Assembly (NCBI GenBank): GCA_944321015.1
Contig: CALUJS010000004.1
Coordinates: forward strand, 40,695-104,694
Direction of reading: 5' to 3'
From: an uncultured Phocaeicola sp.
GTDB lineage: Bacteria; Bacteroidota; Bacteroidia; Bacteroidales; Bacteroidaceae
DNA: 64,000 nt
Within the stretch, counting starts at the first letter, position 1. Each line of letters begins with the position of its first letter. A program made the translations under genes and the position numbers. The notes under the pieces are model-generated. The model had not been told where the DNA came from. It worked only from the letters and a program-made list of their open reading frames with translations, and did not search any database. Of this stretch, positions 43,906 through 52,843 are shown piece after piece.

Positions 43906-44331
43906 ATGAGAAGTAATCCTGACGAATGTCTCTATTGTCAGAATAATGAGACATTACACAACCTGATGATTGAAATTGCTCCGTTGAGCGTATCGCGCGT
44001 GTTCCTTTTCAAGGAGCAGACCTACCGGGGGCGTTGTCTCGTGGCATACAACGGCCATGTGGACGACCTTTGCGAGTTGAGCGACGAGGAGCGTAATGCT
44101 TTCATGGCCGATGTGGCTCGTGTGACCCGCGCCATGCACAAAGTCTTCAATCCGGAAAAAATCAACTACGGCGCCTACAGTGACAAACTTTCACACTTGC
44201 ATTTCCATTTGGCTCCCAAATATGTGGATGGTCCCGACTATGGTGGCGTGTTTCAGATGAATCCGGGCAAGGTTTATCTGACTGATGCCGAATATCAGGC
44301 AATGGTCGATGCCATGAAAGCCGCATTGTAA
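43906..44331 (+). CDS. HIT-family nucleotide hydrolase
   Basis: Histidine triad protein, likely a nucleoside phosphoramidase or dinucleotide hydrolase. The triad LSHLHFHLAPKY (about residues 94-105) is intact, and DECLYCQNNE near the N-terminus may bind zinc with a His downstream. 141 residues is usual. 28 bp after the antiporter gene; last gene before the defence island. Confidence 0.9.
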   Translation: MRSNPDECLYCQNNETLHNLMIEIAPLSVSRVFLFKEQTYRGRCLVAYNGHVDDLCELSDEERNAFMADVARVTRAMHKVFNPEKINYGAYSDKLSHLHFHLAPKYVDGPDYGGVFQMNPGKVYLTDAEYQAMVDAMKAAL

Positions 44332-44348
44332 AATAGACATGCGTTGTA

Positions 44349-44370
44349 GGGCGGGCCGATGTGTCCGCCC
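44349..44370. other. GC-rich hairpin after the HIT gene
   Basis: GGGCGGGC (44349-44356) pairs with GTCCGCCC (44363-44370) at 7 of 8 positions. There is no T run, so termination is not certain. Confidence 0.4.
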
Positions 44371-44453
44371 GATTGCATGATAGGGAGAGGAATGCACGGC
44401 CTGATTAACAATCCGCATTCTCCGCATCTGATGAATCACGTTGTGCGCGTACC

Positions 44454-44484
44454 GAGGGTGCATTGCTCATTACGACACACCCTC
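44454..44484. repeat. Left flanking 31-bp hairpin of the defence island
   Basis: Stem GAGGGTG (44454-44460) pairs with CACCCTC (44478-44484). The 17-nt loop reads CATTGCTCATTACGACA. A near copy, with a compensated base pair, lies at 55041-55071 after the last island gene, so both ends of the island share it. Either a dispersed terminator family or the footprint of island insertion. A T run occurs 19 bp further on (from 44504). Confidence 0.75.
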
Positions 44485-44551
44485 GTTACATCATTCCCTG
44501 GTTTTTTTGAGTAAAAAGTAGTAATATTGTGTTCGAATAACAATGTGAAAG

Positions 44552-44647
44552 ATGGAAACAATTGTTTTGACTCAACGCAAAGAACGTGACGAGCTGATAT
44601 TGATGCTGCGGGACAAGAATTTTATATACTTGACCCCGGTACAATAG
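44552..44647 (+). pseudogene. 31-codon ORF, possible remnant of an ATPase gene start
   Basis: Reads METIVLTQRKERDELILM and so on to TAG 44645-44647. The N-terminus resembles the first residues of Bacteroidetes ATPase-DUF4143 proteins (the xQRKERDEL segment), which would then continue for hundreds of residues; nothing more of that gene follows. It could be debris from island insertion or a genuine short ORF. The remainder of the 368-bp gap before jetA shows no gene and no consensus promoter. Confidence 0.35.
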
Positions 44648-44699
44648 AGACATGTGGTTATAAGCTATAATATGGTGCCAATCACAGAGTTTTAAATAT

Positions 44700-45899
44700 A
44701 TGGATGTCCTGACCCATTTTAGGAGCATAGAGGAATTGACCAAAACTCTCTCGCGTGAGCAAGGGTTGCTGAGCGAGATGTTTGAAAAACGGAAACTCAT
44801 GAAGTTTCCAGTGGGGCTTGCCATGGATCTTGTCGGAGGAAATGAAACCAGACTGAGAAAACTGATAGACTATGGCGTACTGGTGGAAACGGGTAATGCG
44901 CTGGAGATTGAGAGCGACTATCTGAACTTCTTTGAAGAAGTGCTAAATGTCAATGAAGAGATTAGTGTGTTGAGCGTACAGGAATGCATCAACACCCTGA
45001 AAGAGAATATCGGTTATTTCCTGCAGGAGACCAATCTCAACCGTAAAGCCGGATATCAGGATAGTGTGCGGCAACTTTTAAAGAAGACCGGATTCAGGAC
45101 CCTGAAGAATGTGGTGGATTTGAAGCGTAATATGGACAATGCCTATAAGCAGGAGCCCAATTATGTTATCAAAAAGAAGAAACTGGAGAATCTGGATGAA
45201 AAGAGCCATAGCATTCGTGCCATGATACGTGAATGCGAAAAACTGATGGATAATGAACACGCCTTTTTCATCATGGCCAACGATCCGCACATGGCAAAGA
45301 CTTGTAGCGATGTGAAACATGATTTTGTCGAGGCCTACCATGCACTGATGGAGATTGACAGACAGATTATTTCCTATATCAATCAGATAGAGCAGCAAAA
45401 TCAACTTTACAAGAAAATACGAAAGTTGAAGTATCTGCAAGACCAGTTGTTGATTAAGACTGATACGAATATAGTAAAAGTTTTGGAAGAAAGGAATCCG
45501 CTTTGGATGGAATCCCGTCAATACAATAAGATTCGTTTGTCTTTGGAAATGCTGAGGGAAAACGATCAGGTAGTAAAGTTGCTGAGACGAATTGCCGAAC
45601 GGAATGGAATACAGAAAACGGCAAGAACGGAAGTCGGTCCTTTGGCAGAGGAAGATTTGCAAGAACACGTCCAACAGTTGAAGGAGGTGGATTCTGCCGA
45701 AGTTTGGAATGCGTTTTTGGCATCAAGTTATAATCTGTTTGAATTCATTCTGCGATATGACTATAAGATAAAACGTAACATAGAAGAACATGCCACTCTC
45801 TTCTGTCAGCTGGTCATCTTGCATCCTGATGAATGTAGAATGACAGGCGAATATGCAATCTATCAAGACATTGAATATCCTATAATATATGCGAAATAA
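44700..45899 (+). CDS. jetA: Wadjet/MksF-type kleisin subunit (JetA-like)
   Basis: Expected kleisin of a plasmid-cleaving SMC complex. There is no familiar short motif. The N-terminal ~90 residues look like a winged-helix fold (KFPVGLAMDLVGGNETRLRK), followed by long helices (~95-300) and a C-terminal globular part. Assignment rests mainly on order: a kleisin-type gene, then a small MksE-type gene, an SMC-type ATPase and a Toprim protein, the jetABCD arrangement. At 399 residues it is shorter than many JetA proteins (about 500). It overlaps jetB by 11 bp. Base composition is more A+T-rich than upstream genes. The start could shift slightly. Confidence 0.72.
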   Translation: MDVLTHFRSIEELTKTLSREQGLLSEMFEKRKLMKFPVGLAMDLVGGNETRLRKLIDYGVLVETGNALEIESDYLNFFEEVLNVNEEISVLSVQECINTLKENIGYFLQETNLNRKAGYQDSVRQLLKKTGFRTLKNVVDLKRNMDNAYKQEPNYVIKKKKLENLDEKSHSIRAMIRECEKLMDNEHAFFIMANDPHMAKTCSDVKHDFVEAYHALMEIDRQIISYINQIEQQNQLYKKIRKLKYLQDQLLIKTDTNIVKVLEERNPLWMESRQYNKIRLSLEMLRENDQVVKLLRRIAERNGIQKTARTEVGPLAEEDLQEHVQQLKEVDSAEVWNAFLASSYNLFEFILRYDYKIKRNIEEHATLFCQLVILHPDECRMTGEYAIYQDIEYPIIYAK

Positions 45900-46446
45900 T
45901 ACTCAAAGAATATACGAACGGTTAAGCCGAGGGGAATTCCTTTCGGTAGACAGTACAGACGCTTCTGTCCGTCATCTGTATGAGGATGTTGAGGAAAATC
46001 TGGAGGATTATACAGAATACTTCAAGGAAATTGGTCTGCGACTGGAGTCCGGCAATGGTTACTTCTATTTTTCAAGAATAGGAGAGGGGAAACAGACAAT
46101 AGAGCAGAAATTGGACAGCTTCTCCAAATGGCTTGACTATTTGGATTTCCTGAAGTGCTATAATCAGTCATTTACTGCGGGATATCAGTTTCGCAAAAGT
46201 CATTTGACAGAACAGATTAGTCTGGATATCGAATTGAAAGAAAAGGCAAACCGCCTGTTCAAGAAATACGGTGCGGGATCTAATGTTGAGATAGTGAACA
46301 AACTGATTCAAGAAATGCAGAACATGGGCTTTGCAGAGTGTATCAGCGAACTTGATGAGACATTTAAGATAACCTCGGCATTTCGCTATGCCGAGGAATT
46401 GGTTGAAATCATTCAAATAGCAAATGAAGATGAAATACCTGAATAA
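45889..46446 (+). CDS. jetB: Wadjet/MksE-type KITE subunit (JetB-like)
   Basis: Small winged-helix (KITE) subunit that bridges kleisin and SMC. Visible features fit MksE: an early RLSRGEFLSVDS, LEDYTEYFKEIGLRLES, GNGYFYFSR, and helical segments to the end. 185 residues. It overlaps the genes on both sides (11 bp with jetA, 23 bp with jetC), as expected for subunits made in fixed ratio. Confidence 0.78.
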   Translation: MRNNTQRIYERLSRGEFLSVDSTDASVRHLYEDVEENLEDYTEYFKEIGLRLESGNGYFYFSRIGEGKQTIEQKLDSFSKWLDYLDFLKCYNQSFTAGYQFRKSHLTEQISLDIELKEKANRLFKKYGAGSNVEIVNKLIQEMQNMGFAECISELDETFKITSAFRYAEELVEIIQIANEDEIPE

Positions 46447-49400
46447 GATTATTTTTATCAATAGTGCCAATATTCCATATGCAGAGATTTCTGTAGATGG
46501 AAATGTGCATTTTACCGGAACTCAGGGTGTCGGTAAAAGTACTGTATTGAGGGCATTGCTGTTTTTCTATAATGCGGATAAACACCATTTGGGTATTCAA
46601 CAGGGACAGAAATCGTTTGATGAATTTTATTTCCGTCAGTCGAACTCTTACATACTTTATGAGGTGGTCCGTGATAATGGTGTCTATACGATACTTGTTT
46701 GCAGATATCAGGGACGTGCTACATGGCGGTTCATTGATGCGCCTTATCAGCGTGAATGGTTGATTGACAACGACAGGCAAGTATTGAGTGACTGGGTGAA
46801 GATTCGCGAGCGTATAGACAAGGATGTAACCGTTTCAGCAAGAATAGAATCCGGTGTGATGTTCAAAGATATAATTTTCGGTAACACTCATGACCATAAA
46901 TATGCGCGTTATGCATTGGTGCAGAGTTCGCATTATCAGAATATCCCGAGAAGCATTCAAAATGTCTTTCTGAATACAAAACTTGATGCGAACTTTGTAA
47001 AGGATACGATTATACAATCTATGACTGATGAAGATTTGCCAATTGATTTGCAGACCTACAGGCGACTTGTTACAGACTTTGAGCGAGAGTATGACGAGAT
47101 TGACTGTTGGTTCCGCCAAACACGTGATGGCAATTACCCTGTGCGTCAACAGGCATTGAAAATAGCCGAACAGGGCCGTACAATTGTAGCGCTTGACCAA
47201 CAGTTGTCTGACGTGTGGCATATGCTCAATCATGTTGTGGCTGATAGTGAAAAGCATATACCTCTATTGGAAATCAAAGCAGAAGAAGTTGAAACGAACA
47301 TAGAAAAAGAGCATAACCGTGAAAAAGAACTTACGGCAGAATATGATAAAGAAAAAGATTCACTCAATCAGGACCTTGGTGCCCAAAAAAGTAAGCTGAA
47401 GGATATAGCCCAGGCAAGAAAGGACTTCGATTCCATTGGCATTGATGACAAACTCGCTCTAGCTGGTCGTGAGTCTGCCATCAGACAGGAAGCTGCTGAT
47501 AAACAAACGCTATTGGATGATTTATTGAAAGCTTATGCCTCAATAGAAGAAAAGTACAACATCGCAAGGGGCAAACTGGAAAATGCACGTCGGGCGTTTG
47601 AGAACATTCAAAAAGATGCGTATTATCAGAAACAGGCCGAACTTCAGACAAAGCGTAAGAGCTTGGAAGAAGAACGTACCAGGAACAGGAATCAGGTCCT
47701 GGAGGCATTCAACAGCTGGCGACACGACTCTGACGAGCGTCTGCAAATGTTGTTGACCGAACAGAACAGAGCTGAGAACGCGCTGAAAGAGCTCCGTCAG
47801 TGGCATCCTATGGCTAATGAAATAAGGCAGGTAGATGAGGAACTGCAGCAATTGAATTTTACGGAAAAAGAGAATACTGCCCAACAGACGGCGGTAAAAA
47901 GTCAGATTGCCCAAATTACGGTCGAGTATAATATGAAAGAGTCGGAAATGAAGCAGGTCTCTCAGCGTGAGCAGGAACGTTTAGAGACTGACCGTAAGCA
48001 AATCCGTGAACAAATTGCGAAGATTGATGACTTATTGGTTCATTTAGACGGTTCCCTTTACATGTGGCTTTGTGAGAATGCTGAAGGCTGGGATAACACG
48101 ATAGGCAAAGTCGTTGACGAAGAAAGAATCCTATATGCTCAAGGGATTGAACCTCAGTTGGATGTGGCTTCCGACAGTCTGTATGGTGTAAAATTGAATC
48201 TGGATAATATTCCCTCAGTGCATCGCACGCCTGACGAATATAGATTGGAAAAGAATGGCTTGGAAGAGCAGATGCGGCAGATTAACCATCAGCTCACACA
48301 ATTACCGGTTACTCTTCAGGAAGAGATAGCTAAACTTGGCAAGAAATATGCCGCACAGGTCAATCCACTTCGTCAGAAAATGGCATCGTTGGAGGTGGAA
48401 GAAAGGCAGGTGCCTGTAAAACGGCAGGATTTGCAAAACCGTAGGCATAAACTGGAGATGGAAGAACAGGAACAGATTGCCCACGAAAAAGACGTTCGTG
48501 AACATTCCTTTAATGAGGCAGTACTGCATGTGAATTCGGAGAAGGAGGCGCGCAATATGTATGAATTGAAAAATAAAAAAGATCTGAAGGAGCTTGATTC
48601 ATCGTTTAATAAAGCAGCCAAAGCTCTTGATGAGGAATTGCGTATTTTCAAAGAATCACAAGACTCTGAAACGAACGTGCGTAATCAGGAGTTCGCCGCA
48701 CAGGAAGAACAACTCAAGGAACAGCAGAAAGCTGAACTTGCAGGCAAGGGCGTTGACACGAACCTGCTCGAGCAATATCGTAAGGCTTTGAATGATTTGA
48801 AGGCTCTGTTAATGAGAATTGAAAATGAACGTTCAATTGTTATCAGATATCGCGACGCTGAGCAAAATCTTTTTGCCAAAGAACCGGAGATCAAAAAGAC
48901 AATCAAGACTATTGAACAGCGACTTGTCATGATGCGTCAGCGTTATGAGGATAAACGAATGCGCATTGGAAAAAAATGTAAAGAAATGGAAGAACGTCAG
49001 AAAAAGCTTCTTGGTGAACTGACGCATAGGAGAGAGGGGTTGAAGCTTTATCATCAGATGGTAGAAAATGAACATCTGGTGCCTGATGCTTTTCTCTCCG
49101 ATGATAAGACGAAGAAGACCGAGCAGGATTGTCAGCAACTTTTGAGCCAATTTAGAGGAACGGTCAATCAGAAACGTGAATCGATAGACAAGCTTAAATC
49201 TATAGTTGTTAACTTCAATCGTAACTTCAAACCTCAAAATGCTTTCCATTTCAATACAATGCCTGTAACAGACAATGATTATTTGGACATTGCCGCAAAT
49301 TTGCAGGACTTTATGGACAATAATAAAATAGAGGAGTTCCGCAGACGTACCAGCGAGCATTATAAAGATATCTTGGGACGTATTTCTGCGGAAATCGGTT

Positions 49401-50080
49401 CACTGATGAAACGCAGATCGGATGTAGACGGGGTGATACAAGACATAAATCGTGATTTTGTAGAAAAGAATTTTGCGGGAGTAATCAAGAACATTGAACT
49501 TAAAGCGAATGAATCCTCTGACAAGCTCATGCAACTGCTTATGTCCATTCATGATTATACCGTGGAGAATGCCCTCTCCATAGGCGAGCTTAACCTCTTT
49601 TCAAGTAAAAATCGTGATGATGTGAACCGTAAGGTTGTGGATTATCTGAAGAGTTTGTCTCACCAGTTGCAAAACGAACTAAACCGTCCGACTGTATCTT
49701 TGGGGGATGCTTTCCGTTTACAGTTCCGTGTGAAAGAGAATGACAATGACACCGGCTGGGTTGAACGTATCAATAATGTAGGTTCGGATGGTACGGATAT
49801 TCTTGTAAAAGCAATGGTTAATATCATGCTCATCAATGTTTTTAAGAAAAAGGCAGCCAAGAAAAGCGGTGATTTTATCGTACACTGCATGATGGATGAA
49901 ATAGGACGCTTGCACCCTGACAATATAAAAGGCATTCTACAGTTTGCCAATTCACGCAATATCTATCTTATTAATAGCTCACCTACGTCATATAATCCAT
50001 ATGACTATCGCTATACATATTTGTTAAGTAAACATGGAGTGAGAACGAAAGTAGAAAAATTGTTGAAACGGATAATTTAA
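46424..50080 (+). CDS. jetC: Wadjet/MksB-type SMC ATPase (JetC-like)
   Basis: SMC-like ATPase that would extrude DNA loops and sense small circular DNA. Walker A GTQGVGKST is at residues 32-40; the ABC signature-like VGSDGT lies near 1119-1124; Walker B FIVHCMMDE is at 1151-1159, followed by INSSPTSYNPYDYRYTYLL. Between them are long coiled-coil stretches (~280-500 and ~620-1000) rich in Glu, Lys and Gln, with a break around 520-620 that may be the hinge or elbow. Length of 1218 residues is typical. Overlaps jetB by 23 bp; a second in-frame ATG at 46430 is possible. 9 bp before jetD. Confidence 0.88.
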   Translation: MKMKYLNKIIFINSANIPYAEISVDGNVHFTGTQGVGKSTVLRALLFFYNADKHHLGIQQGQKSFDEFYFRQSNSYILYEVVRDNGVYTILVCRYQGRATWRFIDAPYQREWLIDNDRQVLSDWVKIRERIDKDVTVSARIESGVMFKDIIFGNTHDHKYARYALVQSSHYQNIPRSIQNVFLNTKLDANFVKDTIIQSMTDEDLPIDLQTYRRLVTDFEREYDEIDCWFRQTRDGNYPVRQQALKIAEQGRTIVALDQQLSDVWHMLNHVVADSEKHIPLLEIKAEEVETNIEKEHNREKELTAEYDKEKDSLNQDLGAQKSKLKDIAQARKDFDSIGIDDKLALAGRESAIRQEAADKQTLLDDLLKAYASIEEKYNIARGKLENARRAFENIQKDAYYQKQAELQTKRKSLEEERTRNRNQVLEAFNSWRHDSDERLQMLLTEQNRAENALKELRQWHPMANEIRQVDEELQQLNFTEKENTAQQTAVKSQIAQITVEYNMKESEMKQVSQREQERLETDRKQIREQIAKIDDLLVHLDGSLYMWLCENAEGWDNTIGKVVDEERILYAQGIEPQLDVASDSLYGVKLNLDNIPSVHRTPDEYRLEKNGLEEQMRQINHQLTQLPVTLQEEIAKLGKKYAAQVNPLRQKMASLEVEERQVPVKRQDLQNRRHKLEMEEQEQIAHEKDVREHSFNEAVLHVNSEKEARNMYELKNKKDLKELDSSFNKAAKALDEELRIFKESQDSETNVRNQEFAAQEEQLKEQQKAELAGKGVDTNLLEQYRKALNDLKALLMRIENERSIVIRYRDAEQNLFAKEPEIKKTIKTIEQRLVMMRQRYEDKRMRIGKKCKEMEERQKKLLGELTHRREGLKLYHQMVENEHLVPDAFLSDDKTKKTEQDCQQLLSQFRGTVNQKRESIDKLKSIVVNFNRNFKPQNAFHFNTMPVTDNDYLDIAANLQDFMDNNKIEEFRRRTSEHYKDILGRISAEIGSLMKRRSDVDGVIQDINRDFVEKNFAGVIKNIELKANESSDKLMQLLMSIHDYTVENALSIGELNLFSSKNRDDVNRKVVDYLKSLSHQLQNELNRPTVSLGDAFRLQFRVKENDNDTGWVERINNVGSDGTDILVKAMVNIMLINVFKKKAAKKSGDFIVHCMMDEIGRLHPDNIKGILQFANSRNIYLINSSPTSYNPYDYRYTYLLSKHGVRTKVEKLLKRII

Positions 50081-50089
50081 TCGGATAAT

Positions 50090-50956
50090 ATGGCAATAAG
50101 TGCGTCTATACGGGCATTGTTGGCGGGTGAACAGGTCGCCGGGTCAAAGCTGAACAGTAAGTTGCTTGATGAGCTGCTGTCGGAAGGTATGCTGTTGGTA
50201 ATATCGCGTGGTTCAAGAAAATCATATCGAGCCCGTGATACAGAGGCTCTGAAAAGATTTCTTATAGATAAGGATGAGAGTTTCCGCATTCTTGAAGTAG
50301 ATGTTTCAGATTCCCGTGCCTTAATGGCAACGGAAACAGGAAACTCTAAACTTGTTATGGTGCGTTCCTGCCCGGGGTTTCCGGTAAACAGCTATGAACT
50401 CATTGAGTGTTTTCTTGACGGAAATCCATTTGTGGTAAGTCCGCAGGAAGGAAGTTTTCTCTTTGTCTCAGATTGGGAGAAATTTATAATTCCGGAAGAT
50501 GTAGTAGTGATTGGCGTTGAGAACATGGAAAATTTCAGAATGATTCGCATGCAACGGACCTTCTTTGATAAATATCTCCATGATCGTGGCCTTTCAGATA
50601 AAGTACTTTTCGTATCCAGATATCCACAATCGACAGATCTTAGAAAATGGCTATGTACTATTTCCAATCATTATCTTCATTTTGGCGACTTTGATTTGGC
50701 TGGAATAAATATATTTCTTGTTGAGTTTCAGCAATATTTGGGTAAAGAACGTTCTTCCTATTTAATTCCGGATGATATTAAATCCCGTTTGAAGTCTGGT
50801 TCCCGGAAAAGATATGATGAACAGTGTAACCGTTTTAAGGATATAAAGTCGGATGTGTATGAATTACAGCAATTAATAGATTTAATTCATCATGAGCGAA
50901 AAGCATACGACCAGGAAGGTTATATAAGTCGGGTGACTTTTCCTGAATTTAGTTGA
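50090..50956 (+). CDS. jetD: Toprim-fold nuclease subunit (JetD/MksG-like), short form
   Basis: Topoisomerase VI A-like nuclease expected to cut the DNA caught by the SMC complex. N-terminal ~60 residues look like a winged helix (GMLLVISRGSRKSYRARD). The Toprim metal ligands are visible: Glu144 in VVVIGVENMENF and the DxD pair Asp200/Asp202 in HFGDFDLAGIN. At 288 residues it is shorter than the usual 380-400, so the N-terminal arm domain is probably reduced. Directly downstream of jetC. The catalytic residues argue that it is active. Confidence 0.82.
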   Translation: MAISASIRALLAGEQVAGSKLNSKLLDELLSEGMLLVISRGSRKSYRARDTEALKRFLIDKDESFRILEVDVSDSRALMATETGNSKLVMVRSCPGFPVNSYELIECFLDGNPFVVSPQEGSFLFVSDWEKFIIPEDVVVIGVENMENFRMIRMQRTFFDKYLHDRGLSDKVLFVSRYPQSTDLRKWLCTISNHYLHFGDFDLAGINIFLVEFQQYLGKERSSYLIPDDIKSRLKSGSRKRYDEQCNRFKDIKSDVYELQQLIDLIHHERKAYDQEGYISRVTFPEFS

Positions 50957-51026
50957 CGGTTAAGAATTGAAAATTAATAAGCATATGACACCAAATTGTA
51001 TAAACAACTAATAAATATACTACGAT

Positions 51027-52843
51027 ATGTCAAACATCATTCTTGATACGAGAAATGTAGGAAAGATAAAAGGCCTTTTCTACCTCCCTGATTATCAACG
51101 GGGCTATAGATGGACCCAGAGGAAATAAAACTTCTTCTAGATGATATTTATGAAAGTGCGGGAAAGCCATATTGCTTACAACCAATTGTTGTAAAGAAAA
51201 AGAATGAGAGATTCGAGCTCATTGACGGACAACAACGTCTTACTACTATATACCTCATATGCAAGTATATGGAAGCAAAACTTGGAGATCTATATGAACC
51301 CAGTTTTAAGTTAGAATATGAAACTAGAAAAGAATCAGCAAGTTTTCTAGAAAATATTGATCTTTCGCTTAGGAACCAAAATATAGATTATTATTTTATT
51401 GCATCTGCATACGAATATATAGATCAATATTTTATTGAAAAGACACAAGGAGATCGTCGAGAGATGGCAGCTTACCTGACAAAACTCAATGAATATTTCA
51501 TATCGTCAGTAAGCGTCATCTGGTATGAAGTTGATTCTTCTGAAAATGGCATTGAGCTGTTTGAACGTCTAAATATTGGAAAAATTCCGTTAACTAGCTC
51601 GGAACTTGTCAAAGCCTTGTTTCTTAAGGACAGTGCGCGGGACAAGATGTCAGGACGACAGGAGGAAGTCTCACTCCAATGGGACATGATTGAGCAAGAA
51701 CTACGAAATCCATCATTTTGGGGCTTTTTATCCAACATTGATGGAGATCAAATGCCTACTCGTATTGATCTTATCCTTGATTTAATGGTGGATAAATCAG
51801 GGAATGACCGTGAAAAATATCGGACATTCTTTTACTTTGATCGACAAATAAAGTCTTTATCAGAGACCTCCACAGAAAATCCACTACTTGAGATATGGAG
51901 TCGCATATATCACGTGTTCCTTACACTCCGCGAATGGTATACGAACCATGATTTTTACCATAAAATTGGTTATCTGATTACTATAGGTATTCCATTAAGG
52001 AAAATTTATAACGTATGGCAAAATGATGGTAACATACCTCTTGCTAAGGATAAATTTTTTAGCGAACTCGACAAAATGATCTCTGAATCAATAAGTATTA
52101 AAGATAAAGAAGAGTTACTTAGCTTATCATACGATACAAGAAAAGACAAGCTACAAAAGGTATTGACTTTGTTTAATGTGGAAACAGAACGTCTGATGGA
52201 CGAGGGGAAACGCAGATTCCCATTTGACAGGCATAAAGATTCTATATGGAGCTTGGAACATATCCACGCTCAAAATGCCGAAAGCCTTAAAAAGAATAAA
52301 GATATTCTTGCATGGCTAGAAAGTCATATTGCCCTTTTGAAATCCTCTGAAGGCTCTATTTTTGAAGTAAATAATGAACTTATAGAGAAGATGGAAATAC
52401 TGATTGCGCAACTTCATAGCGATAAGGACCCTGGGAATGTGCGTGAACGCTTTAATGAAATTCAAAAGGAAGTAATCGCCATATTCACACCTGAGGAAGA
52501 TGACGTTAAGGAGAATAGCTACTCGCATGGACTAGCAAATATGGCACTGTTGGATGTATCTCAAAATGCAGCTCTTAGCAACTCTGTTTTTGATGTTAAA
52601 AGACACCGTGTCATAAATTATGATAAAGAAGGAAGATACATTCCAATTTGTACAAAACATGTATTTTTCAAGTACTATACTCAAGAGAGCCCATCGCTTT
52701 TCTTTTGGGGAGAGACAGACCGAAGAGACTATGTCGAAGCCCTTAATGAGAAAATTTCGCCTTACTATAAACAGGATAATAACGATACCACTATACCCAA
52801 TTTGACAAATGGAAACTACGACACTGAAGAATTTGCTTTCTGA
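51027..52843 (+). pseudogene. DUF262-DUF1524 (GmrSD-type) protein, broken by a one-base deletion
   Basis: From ATG 51027 the frame reads SNIILDTRNVGKIKGLF, YLPDYQRGYRW, the conserved DUF262 start, then runs into TAA 51126-51128. The next frame continues PEEIKLLLDDIYES through IDGQQRLTTIYL to TEEFAF (stop at 52843). One extra C in the CCC at 51115-51117 would restore one protein of 605 residues with RWTPEEIKLLLDD at the joint. The downstream part also has the HNH-type SLEHIHAQNAESL of DUF1524. Relatives such as GmrSD and BrxU are modification-dependent restriction enzymes. As sequenced, a product starting at 51110 lacks the YQRGYRW motif. Sequencing error, a true pseudogene or a phase switch are all possible. 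Confidence 0.85.
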
